DNA of 64,000 nt, taken from contig JANBVI010000009.1 of the NCBI GenBank assembly GCA_024239075.1, forward strand, positions 1 to 64,000, read 5' to 3'. Below are positions 9,853 through 17,919 of this stretch, in pieces. A model generated the notes under the pieces. The model did no database searches, was not told the origin of the DNA, and worked only from the letters and a program-made list of their open reading frames with translations. Origin of the DNA: Fischerella sp. CENA71. GTDB taxonomy: Bacteria > Cyanobacteriota > Cyanobacteriia > Cyanobacteriales > Nostocaceae. The translations under genes and the position numbers were made by a program. The first letter of the stretch is position 1. Every line of letters starts with the position of its first letter.

Positions 9853-10128
9853 AATCGTTAGTTTATTTGAAATTTAGTTTTTAATTTCTTAAGATAGTTG
9901 GTGCTTGGTTTTTGGCTATTAATAGTTAATTATTAGCGGTTAGTTAAGTTGTTGGGAAAAAACAAATAACCACTAACCACTAATCACTAACTATTACTCA
10001 TTACCTATAATGATGACTAAATCCGAATTTCAGAGAAATTTCATGAACTTTTTCTAATGAATACCAGTATTTGTAGCAGTAGTACATCGGATAGTGAGGT
10101 GTGTAATTCTCGTGTCTAGCAGACTTGA
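9853..10128. other. dnaK-dnaJ intergenic region with CACTAA-type repeats
   Basis: These 276 bases contain several near-tandem AACCACTAA/AATCACTAA heptamer-like units at about 9967-9998 and a mirrored TTAGCGGTTAGTTAA segment at 9930-9947. The two can pair. It may act as a processing or attenuation site between dnaK and dnaJ; this is inferred. Confidence 0.4.
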
Positions 10129-12273
10129 TTACCAATCATCGTCATCATCCCAATTATCTTGATAGCTGGGGCGAGAACGGCGTGAAGAACTACCACCGTC
10201 AAAAGCGGAGGAGCGGGTGTCTCTACCATAGCTTCTGTCGTAGTCTCGATTAGAAGAAGGTTCATAATCTTTGCCATAGCCTCGGTCATAATCTTTGGTA
10301 TAGCCGCGGTCGTAGTCTTTGCTATAGCCTCGGTTATAGTCTCTGTCATAGTAATCGCGATCGCGTAAAGAATCTCTCGGATTATCCCGTTCTTTATCAC
10401 TACCACCTGTGAAGATGTCTTTGATTGCACCCAACAAATCATCATCTTCCTCTTCAGCGTAGTATTGGCGAACTTCACGGTTGAGATCGTACAACGCATC
10501 TTGCAAGTCAGCGTAGGCTTGATCAATACCGCGATCGTCATTTTCTTTTAAACTTTCGCGCAGTTCCCGACAAATATTGTCGATTTGTTGACGACGATTC
10601 CGGGCAAATGCCATACCAAAATCTAGTGCCACTTCCCGCAATTGTCTTTCGGCTTGTAAAATCAAAGCCTCAGCCCTGGTACGTTTTTCTACTTTCTCTT
10701 TACGCTGTCGGTCTACATCAGCAAATTTCTCTGCTTCTCGAATCGCTTGTTGAACTTCGCTTTCAGTTAAAGTAGAAGCACCTTGAATTGTGATACTTTG
10801 TTCTCTACCTGTGGTTCTATCTAAAGCTGTTACCTGTAAAATACCATTAGCATCAATATCAAATGCTACTTGAATTTGGGGAATACCACGAGGTGCTGGA
10901 GGAATGCCATACAGCTTGAAACGTCCCAAAGACTTGTTATCTGTTGCCATTTCCCGTTCACCCTGGACTACGTGAATCTCCACAGTATTTTGGTTATTTT
11001 CTGATGTAGAAAAGATATCAGAACGGCGCACAGGAATAGTAGTGTTGCGGGGAATAAGTACTTTTTTGACACCGCCTATAGTTTCTAATCCCAAAGACAA
11101 AGGTGTCACATCCAATAACAGTACATCCTTGAGTTCACCTGCAAGAATACCCGCTTGAATAGCTGCGCCCACTGCGACAACTTCATCTGGGTTGACGTTT
11201 TGGTTGGGTTCTATGCCAATCATTGCCCGTACTAATTGCTGCACCATAGGCATTCGTGTAGAACCGCCTACTAGTACAACTTCGTCAATATCATTAGGGG
11301 TGAGTCCCGCGTCTTTTAGCGCCCGTTTGACAGGGATACGTAAGCGCCCTAGTAAGTCGTCGCACAAGCCTTCAAATTGGGAACGAGTTAGGCGAGTTTC
11401 TAAGTGTACAGGCCCTTCTTCCGTTGCAGCAATGAAGGGTAAGTTTATTTCAGTGACGCTAACAGCAGAAAGTTCGATTTTAGCTTTTTCCGCAGCTTCC
11501 ATCAAACGTTGCAAAGATTGACGTTCTCTTCTTAAATCTACTTTTTCTTGTTCGAGAAATTGTTCTGCTAACCAATCGACTATTTTTTTATCAAAGTCAT
11601 TACCACCAAGTTGAGTATCACCACTGGTAGCTTTGACCTCAAACACTCCATCACCAACATCCAGAATTGACACGTCAAATGTGCCACCACCCAAGTCAAA
11701 TACTAAAATAGTTTCTGTCTGCCCACGATCCAAACCATAAGCCAAAGAAGCAGCTGTCGGTTCGTTGAGAATTCGCAAAACTTCCAAACCAGCTATCCTA
11801 CCAGCATCCCTTGTTGCTTGCCGTTGGGAATCGTTAAAATAAGCTGGGACGGTAATTACTGCTCCTGTTACCGGTTCGCCCAAATATTTACTAGCATCTT
11901 CTGCTAGTTTTTTGAGAATCATTGCCGAAATTTCTTCTGGGGCAAAATCTTTACTCAGGCGAGGACAGGCAACTTTAATATTACCAACTTCATCTTTACG
12001 AATTGTATAGGGTACGCGCTTTGATTCTGGACTCAGTTCGCTATACCTACGTCCCATGAAGCGTTTAATTGCAAAAAAGGTATTTTGAGGGTTAAGGACA
12101 GTTTGGCGCCGTGCCATTTGTCCCACTAGGCGTTCGCCGTCTTTACTAAAGCCAACTACGGAGGGAGTTGTTCGCATTCCTTCTGCATTGGCAATAACCA
12201 CCGGCTTACCACCCTCCATGACGGCGACAACAGAGTTCGTTGTACCCAAGTCGATGCCTACTACCTTGCCCAT
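10129..12273 (-). CDS. dnaK: Hsp70 chaperone DnaK (DnaK3-like) with long repetitive tail
   Basis: The 714-residue protein has the full Hsp70 ATPase ([19 protein letters not shown] at 4-22, [29 protein letters not shown]) and substrate-binding domain ([17 protein letters not shown]). A lid domain follows, then a C-terminal tail of about 90 residues rich in Asp, Tyr, Arg and Gly, built from eight-residue units such as DYDRGYTK and DYDRGYGK and ending in DDDDDW. Cyanobacteria have several DnaKs; the long tail and the adjacent dnaJ fit DnaK3, reported as membrane-associated. The DnaK3 label is an inference. Confidence 0.93.
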   Translation of the reverse strand: MGKVVGIDLGTTNSVVAVMEGGKPVVIANAEGMRTTPSVVGFSKDGERLVGQMARRQTVLNPQNTFFAIKRFMGRRYSELSPESKRVPYTIRKDEVGNIKVACPRLSKDFAPEEISAMILKKLAEDASKYLGEPVTGAVITVPAYFNDSQRQATRDAGRIAGLEVLRILNEPTAASLAYGLDRGQTETILVFDLGGGTFDVSILDVGDGVFEVKATSGDTQLGGNDFDKKIVDWLAEQFLEQEKVDLRRERQSLQRLMEAAEKAKIELSAVSVTEINLPFIAATEEGPVHLETRLTRSQFEGLCDDLLGRLRIPVKRALKDAGLTPNDIDEVVLVGGSTRMPMVQQLVRAMIGIEPNQNVNPDEVVAVGAAIQAGILAGELKDVLLLDVTPLSLGLETIGGVKKVLIPRNTTIPVRRSDIFSTSENNQNTVEIHVVQGEREMATDNKSLGRFKLYGIPPAPRGIPQIQVAFDIDANGILQVTALDRTTGREQSITIQGASTLTESEVQQAIREAEKFADVDRQRKEKVEKRTRAEALILQAERQLREVALDFGMAFARNRRQQIDNICRELRESLKENDDRGIDQAYADLQDALYDLNREVRQYYAEEEDDDLLGAIKDIFTGGSDKERDNPRDSLRDRDYYDRDYNRGYSKDYDRGYTKDYDRGYGKDYEPSSNRDYDRSYGRDTRSSAFDGGSSSRRSRPSYQDNWDDDDDW
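10225..10345. repeat. 24-bp tandem repeat in the dnaK tail
   Basis: Codons for [32 protein letters not shown] and DYDRSYGR follow one another, an 8-residue (24-bp) degenerate tandem. The units keep Asp-Tyr at the start and Arg/Lys at the end. Confidence 0.75.
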
Positions 12274-12388
12274 GCGTTACGTTTCTCCTACTATTTCTAT
12301 ATAAATTTTTTGTTTAGAACTAATGCTTGATTTATTGTATCTTGCTGTTGATAAATACACCTTAAACCAGGTTCGCTGCTAGAATCTT

Positions 12389-13237
12389 GTGAATTTAAAA
12401 AACCAACTAGAAACTCATCTAACTCAGATTGTCCGCGATCGCGATCCTTACATAGCAACTGCTGGCCATTTTTTTGTTCAAGAATACATTCGCGCCTCAT
12501 TTGCCCAGTGGGGGAGTGTGGATATCCACACCTTTTATGTGCGTGGTAAAGCTTGCAAAAATCTGATCTTAAATTTACCTGCTGCTGCGGGTTCACAAAA
12601 AGTAAACTTGCCACCAATTTTAATTGGTGCTCATTATGATGCTGTACCTGGTTCACCAGGGGCTGATGATAATGCTACAGGTGTAGCAGTTTTACTAGAA
12701 TTAGCACGCATGTTTTCTACCGAACCTATTAAATACCCTCTGCGGCTAGTAGCTTTTGATATGGAGGAATATGGGTTATTAGGTAGTATTGAATATGCAG
12801 CTAAATTGCAACGAGAACAGCAACCATTACGCTTAATGATTTCTCTGGAAATGTTAGGTTACTGCGACTCAAAACCTGGTTCCCAAATTTACCCATCGCC
12901 TTTACAGCATATTTATCCTAGTCGTGGGGATTTTATTGGTTTAATTGGTAATTGGCGAACTTTAAGAGATTTAATTAGTATTAGCCGTAGTATTCGTAAA
13001 GTTGGTGTAGCAAGTCAGTGGCTACCAGTACCCAATAAAGGTCATATCATACGGCAAACTCGACAGAGTGATCATGCCCCTTTTTGGGATGCAGGTTATC
13101 CCGCCATGATGATTACAGATACGGCATTTTTACGCAATCCTCACTATCACAAACCAACTGATACAATTGCGACTTTGGATTTAGATTTCTTGACTAGTGT
13201 TTGTCAGGGTTTGGAAAAGGGAATTCGACGGTTGTAA
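12389..13237 (+). CDS. M28 family zinc aminopeptidase-like protein
   Basis: The 282-residue protein has the M28 core: GAHYDAVPGSPGADDNATG supplies the first metal-binding His and bridging Asp, MEEYGLLGS the catalytic and metal-binding Glu pair, and DHAPFWDAGYPAMMITD the late His. These enzymes remove N-terminal residues from peptides using two zinc ions. It begins with GTG at 12389; I see no better ATG. No signal peptide is clear, so it is probably cytoplasmic. It is divergent from dnaK, with 115 bp between. Confidence 0.88.
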   Translation: MNLKNQLETHLTQIVRDRDPYIATAGHFFVQEYIRASFAQWGSVDIHTFYVRGKACKNLILNLPAAAGSQKVNLPPILIGAHYDAVPGSPGADDNATGVAVLLELARMFSTEPIKYPLRLVAFDMEEYGLLGSIEYAAKLQREQQPLRLMISLEMLGYCDSKPGSQIYPSPLQHIYPSRGDFIGLIGNWRTLRDLISISRSIRKVGVASQWLPVPNKGHIIRQTRQSDHAPFWDAGYPAMMITDTAFLRNPHYHKPTDTIATLDLDFLTSVCQGLEKGIRRL

Positions 13238-13287
13238 AGATTTGGGACAAGGAGGACAAGGGAAAGGAGAATAATTTTAGTTATTAT

Positions 13288-14193
13288 TCAGACTTTTTCG
13301 GTGTGCGATCGCGTAGTAGGACTCAAGCTAATTAAATCATCGATATTGCGTTTCATAGTGTTACAAATAGCATCTAATGGTAAATCATTGATGTCATAGC
13401 CAAAAGGGTTTTCAATTTCCAAACCAATGGCTTCAATCCCAAATAAAGTAAAGCTAATTAAGGCGACAATTATACCTGTCCACCAACCAAGACTATCTAC
13501 AATTTGAAAAGGTAGTAGTAGACAATACAGCAAAAGTAATTGCTTAAGATGAATAGTGTAAGCTAAGGGAATTGGTGTTTTGAGAATTCGTTCACAAGCA
13601 CCTAAATTATCCACTAATTGGTTTAATAACTCTCGCATTGCGATTAATTGATAGCTATTCATGCAATTGCGTTCATGCTGTTTTTGTAAATAATCATCAA
13701 TCCAAAACGCCACTTCTAATGGTGGATTATTCATCATTTTTAATTTGATATATTTTGATGTTTGCATCAATTCTTCTAATTCTTCATTTACAGGTTCTCC
13801 GCGTAAGTGTAATTTAGTTGCGACAGCAAATGCCACCAATAAATATAATGCTGCAATTTTTTGTTCTCTATCTGCTGGAGATTTTTCCTGTGTTGATACC
13901 CAAATTTGTCTTGCGAGATTGCGGACTGTATTAACAATACTGCCCCAGGATTTTCTCCCTTCCCAAAAACGCTCATAAGCTGTATTTGTGCGAAACACAA
14001 GTAATAAACCTAAGACAATACTAGGAATAACACTACCTAAAATGGGTTGCGATACAGGAAGCTTAAAATAGTAAAATATAGAGACAATCAACCCAAAAAA
14101 ACCGAGTCCAATTACACGTTTATAAGTTGATATAATCACTGAACCTTTTAGTTGAAAAGCTATTTGCAACCATTTTAATTTTTCGGTCATCAT
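13288..14193 (-). CDS. Bestrophin-like (UPF0187) anion channel protein
   Basis: This 301-residue membrane protein has hydrophobic segments near residues 25-45 and 50-67, then a pair near 215-255, with the family motif LVFRTNTAYERFWEGRKSWG after the second span. That motif and the conserved PFG.D.NDLPLD segment near residue 265 identify the bestrophin/UPF0187 family of pentameric chloride or bicarbonate channels. The transported ion cannot be read from sequence. Start ATG at 14193 or 14190. Confidence 0.9.
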   Translation of the reverse strand: MMTEKLKWLQIAFQLKGSVIISTYKRVIGLGFFGLIVSIFYYFKLPVSQPILGSVIPSIVLGLLLVFRTNTAYERFWEGRKSWGSIVNTVRNLARQIWVSTQEKSPADREQKIAALYLLVAFAVATKLHLRGEPVNEELEELMQTSKYIKLKMMNNPPLEVAFWIDDYLQKQHERNCMNSYQLIAMRELLNQLVDNLGACERILKTPIPLAYTIHLKQLLLLYCLLLPFQIVDSLGWWTGIIVALISFTLFGIEAIGLEIENPFGYDINDLPLDAICNTMKRNIDDLISLSPTTRSHTEKV

Positions 14194-14348
14194 GCAAGAA
14201 ATTGGAAATATTATTTAATTAACTGTTACATTAAGTCTCATACTAAGATATAAGTATACTTTGATGAAAAGATTTTTGTTGAGAAGCTATGATCGCTTGA
14301 AGTTTTTAGGCTGAAAATAAACGCTACTTACTTATTGTTGTAGTCACC

Positions 14349-15383
14349 ATGAAAATCGAAGGAATAGAAATTGACATAGCGATCGCAGCAAAATTTGTCC
14401 AATTAGTACTCGGCTGCATTAAGCAAGAGTATCCACATAGTGGTATTTATTGGTTTAATAACGATGAAGATATTAAACCACCACGGGAATTAACACCAAC
14501 TTTCTATGGTTGCTTGGATTGGCATTCGGCTGTACATGGACACTGGTTACTCGCACGTCTAGCCCGTTATTTTCCTGAAGCTGCTTTTCAAACAACACTT
14601 AGACAAGCCCTTACTCAAAGCTTTACACCTGAAAAAATTCAAGGGGAAATAGCCCATTTACAGAAACATCCCTACTTTGAATGTCCTTATGGTTTTGCAT
14701 GGTTATTGCAACTGGCTGCGGAATTCCGCGAATGGAATGACAACCAAGCCAAAGAATGGCTGGCTGTATTGGAACCGCTAGAAACCTTGGTTGCGAGTAA
14801 CTTCCAGCGATGGCTACAAAATTTGGAATTACCTAACCGCACAGGAACCCATGGTCAAACGGCGTTTGCGCTGGGTTTAGTCATAGATTGGGCGCGAATC
14901 AGCAAAAACGAGAACTTAGTTGATTTGATTGAAAACAAAATCCGAAAATTTTATTTGAGCGATCGCAGCTATCCGTTAAATTTAGAACCACTCGGTTATG
15001 ATTTTATCTCTCCCTGTCTTGCGGAAGCTGATTTGGTGCGACGAATTCTTTCACCAGCAGATTTTGCTAATTGGCTAACTGATTTTCTGCCACAATTACC
15101 TATTGATGAGTCATTCAACTGGCTAGAGCCAGCAAAAGTAAATAATCCTCAAAACTATTTACAGTCCCATTTTCATGGTTTAAATCTCAGTCGTGCTTGG
15201 ATGCTTGAGGGCATAATTTATGGCTTACCAAATAGTGATCCTCGAATAGGTACGCTTCGTAATGCTGCTGTTCTACATCGTCAGAGTAGCATCATCGATG
15301 CTGTCAGTGAACACTATGCGAGTAGTCACTGGCTAGGGACTTTTGTAGTTTACTTGGTAACAACTCGTGGGTTGTGCAAGTGA
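14349..15383 (+). CDS. DUF2891 domain-containing protein
   Basis: The 344-residue protein matches DUF2891 along its whole length. Landmarks are PRELTPTFYGCLDWHSAVHGHW near residues 44-66, HPYFECPYGFAWLLQLAAE, TGTHGQTAFALGL, and HFHGLNLSRAW near the C-terminus. The repeated His/Trp motifs resemble an alpha/alpha-barrel enzyme, but no activity is known to me. It stands alone on the plus strand behind a 155-bp gap from the divergent bestrophin gene. Confidence 0.88.
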   Translation: MKIEGIEIDIAIAAKFVQLVLGCIKQEYPHSGIYWFNNDEDIKPPRELTPTFYGCLDWHSAVHGHWLLARLARYFPEAAFQTTLRQALTQSFTPEKIQGEIAHLQKHPYFECPYGFAWLLQLAAEFREWNDNQAKEWLAVLEPLETLVASNFQRWLQNLELPNRTGTHGQTAFALGLVIDWARISKNENLVDLIENKIRKFYLSDRSYPLNLEPLGYDFISPCLAEADLVRRILSPADFANWLTDFLPQLPIDESFNWLEPAKVNNPQNYLQSHFHGLNLSRAWMLEGIIYGLPNSDPRIGTLRNAAVLHRQSSIIDAVSEHYASSHWLGTFVVYLVTTRGLCK

Positions 15384-15509
15384 CCGAATTCGGGTGTTTT
15401 GGTGTTTGGTGGCAATTTTAGGCTATAAGTTCCAAATTGTGTCAAGATAACATCAACGTAAGACGCTTTGAGTCATAACTTCTAACTTATAGGATGTAAG
15501 GTGAATGTA

Positions 15510-16925
15510 ATGTCGGGTCACAAGCTTCGTGGACGTTACCAAATTGTCCAACAATTGGGATCAGGAGGAGGATTTGGGGCTACTTACATCGCCTGTGACA
15601 CTGATCGCCCAGGTAATCCTAAGTGTCTAGTTAAGCAGTTAAAACCAAGAATTAACGACCCGAATACTCTACAGATAGCACAACGCCTTTTTAAACAAGA
15701 AGCAGAAATTCAAGAAGAATTAGGCAATCATGATCAAATTCCGCGTCTTTTAGCTTACTTTGAAGAAAATCAAGAATTTTATTTAGTACAAGAATATATT
15801 GAAGGTCACGATCTCAGGCAAGAACTACCTCCGTTAGCTAATAGACTAACTGAAGCCGAAACAATTAAACTGTTGACGGAAATTCTAGAAGTTTTAGCCT
15901 TTGTCCATCGCCAAAAAGTGATCCACAGGGACATCAAACCCGCTAATATCATGCGACGCTCTGATGGGAAAATAGTCCTGATTGATTTTGGTGCAGTTAA
16001 AAAGGTAAGAGGTCTGGAAGTTAATCAACAAGGACAAACTGTTACCGTGGCAATTGGTACTCTTGGCTACATGCCGAGTGAACAAGCAGCTGGCGAACCG
16101 CAATTTAGCAGTGACGTCTACGCCGTCGGAGTCATTGGTATCCAAGCTTTAACAGGTATATATCCCGACCCTTCCCAAGGAAGCAAACTTCCCAGAGATC
16201 CCCAAACAGGAGAAATTATTTGGCGTGATCAAGTCCAGGTCAGTCCTGAGCTAGCTGATATTCTAGATAGGATGGTACGCTATCACTTTAGTGGACGTTA
16301 TCAGTCAGCAGAATCAGTATTAGAAGCACTGCAAAGAATCTCAGATAAAAAAACTACTAAACCTCAACGGTGGAAATGGTTATTTCCTTTAGGAATAGTT
16401 GCAGTACTTGCTAGTGTAGTTGTGGGTTTTGGGTCTAGACTTTGGTCTGGAAATAAACAAGAAAAATTTATACCTTATGAAAACACTGAATATCAAATTA
16501 AAATCAAATATCCAGAAAGTTGGCAGTTACAAATTAAAGACATTTATGTTGCAGGCGTGACTGAATTAGCAACAATCATCTCTCCTAAGCAAAATGATAC
16601 AGATAGATTTCAAGAAAAAGTCAATATAGATATTGAGGAATACTCTGGTACATTAGCTGAGTCTAAACAATTGTTTATTAATGAAATTAAAAATACTTTG
16701 CCAGATGCTCAAATTATTAATACGAGTTCAACTACTTTAGCGTTCAAACAAGCAAATCAGATAATTTACATAGGCAAAGATGGAGACCTTGAATTAAAAA
16801 ATTTGCAAGTTTGGACTTTAAAAGGCAATAAAGCATACGTAATTACCTATACAGCAGCAATTGATGATTATGAACAATTTATCAATACTGCAAATCAAAT
16901 GATTAATTCTTTTGAGATTCATTAG
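15510..16925 (+). CDS. Membrane serine/threonine protein kinase with PsbP-like C-terminal domain
   Basis: The kinase domain (about 1-270) has a Gly-rich loop LGSGGGFGATY, Lys in KCLVKQLKP, the catalytic loop VIHRDIKPANIM, DFG in LIDFGAVKK, and an activation-segment GTLGYMPSEQA. One membrane span follows (about 290-312). The outer 155 residues begin IPYENTEYQIKIKYPESWQ, a PsbP/Mog1-like fold seen on many cyanobacterial kinases, and may sense an envelope signal. ATG at 15510 has AAGG 5-8 bases before it and is preferred over GTG at 15501. Its end overlaps the convergent protease gene by 23 bp. Confidence 0.88.
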   Translation: MSGHKLRGRYQIVQQLGSGGGFGATYIACDTDRPGNPKCLVKQLKPRINDPNTLQIAQRLFKQEAEIQEELGNHDQIPRLLAYFEENQEFYLVQEYIEGHDLRQELPPLANRLTEAETIKLLTEILEVLAFVHRQKVIHRDIKPANIMRRSDGKIVLIDFGAVKKVRGLEVNQQGQTVTVAIGTLGYMPSEQAAGEPQFSSDVYAVGVIGIQALTGIYPDPSQGSKLPRDPQTGEIIWRDQVQVSPELADILDRMVRYHFSGRYQSAESVLEALQRISDKKTTKPQRWKWLFPLGIVAVLASVVVGFGSRLWSGNKQEKFIPYENTEYQIKIKYPESWQLQIKDIYVAGVTELATIISPKQNDTDRFQEKVNIDIEEYSGTLAESKQLFINEIKNTLPDAQIINTSSTTLAFKQANQIIYIGKDGDLELKNLQVWTLKGNKAYVITYTAAIDDYEQFINTANQMINSFEIH

Positions 16926-17715
16926 AGAATAGAGTGATTTTTGTTCTAAAAGAAAATTTTTCCGTCGGTACAGCCCAACTGAGGCGAACAATCTGTTCAT
17001 GTAATTTTTGATCTGCTTCGGAACCATCACTAAAGACTGAAGGAGCATCCCACAAAGGATATGCGTGCATTCCATTCACACCCACCACCTCACCCTGATG
17101 ATTGAGAAGTGGGCCTCCACTCATACCTTTTTGAATGTCATTAGTGTAGCCAATTTGATAGCCACCTTCCAAAGCCTTCGGTAATTTTAGGGTGATCTTA
17201 CCAGTTGTAAACGTGAAGCCTTTTTCTTTGCCTTCATCTGCATAGGGAAATCCAGCAGCAAATACTTCATCACCTACAGCAGAATTAAAAGCAATAGATG
17301 CTACAGTATAATTTTTGTTTGGGCTACGAAACTGTAATATTGCTAAATCATTTGTGCCAAACTTGACATTTTTCGGCGAATTTGCAGACCAGCTCCGACC
17401 ATCCGGTGTTTGAATCCGATATGGAGGATCATCGGCACGCAATACATGGGCATTAGTCAAAACTGTATAAACTGAGTCTTGCTTCTTCAATAAAATTCCT
17501 GTACCCAAGAATTCTTTTGAGATCACTTTTACAGTTATTAATTTAGCATTACGCCGTATTTGTTCTACTGATAAGCGCTTGGTATCTGTATTATTTTTTG
17601 CTTCACAATTTCTGCTGACACATTCAGCAGAATATTTGAGATATACTGCTGATGCACAAATTACTAATAACATGCCAATAGCTAGTGTCACTGGCTTGAG
17701 TTTGTGCCATTTCAT
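16903..17715 (-). CDS. Exported trypsin-like serine protease (S1/Deg-like, no PDZ)
   Basis: The 270-residue protein starts with a basic, hydrophobic anchor or signal sequence (residues 8-27). It carries the full triad: His in LTNAHVLRA, Asp in GTNDLAILQF, Ser in IQKGMSGGPLLN. There is no PDZ domain, which separates it from DegP/HtrA. It is likely periplasmic or membrane-anchored. The tail overlaps the kinase gene by 23 bp in convergent orientation. Confidence 0.88.
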   Translation of the reverse strand: MKWHKLKPVTLAIGMLLVICASAVYLKYSAECVSRNCEAKNNTDTKRLSVEQIRRNAKLITVKVISKEFLGTGILLKKQDSVYTVLTNAHVLRADDPPYRIQTPDGRSWSANSPKNVKFGTNDLAILQFRSPNKNYTVASIAFNSAVGDEVFAAGFPYADEGKEKGFTFTTGKITLKLPKALEGGYQIGYTNDIQKGMSGGPLLNHQGEVVGVNGMHAYPLWDAPSVFSDGSEADQKLHEQIVRLSWAVPTEKFSFRTKITLFSNESQKN

Positions 17716-17919
17716 TTACCAACTCCAAATATTCTGAGTTTTAAAAGTTGCGTAAAAAGTTAGAATTTTCCCTATAAATAACAAAAATACAAATTCTATC
17801 CATAAATGGAAATAGATAAATTGCTGTGCGACTGCAAAATAGTGAAATTAGCACGACCATCTCCTTTATTTAACCCGTTAATTTTGCGTTTAATTTTTAA
17901 TTTTTGATTGTTAATTGTT

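Noticed and set aside
10116-10541. Minus-strand frame of 141 codons over the end of dnaK
   Set aside because: It is the second frame of the repetitive dnaK tail and gives a Thr/Ile-rich low-complexity peptide.
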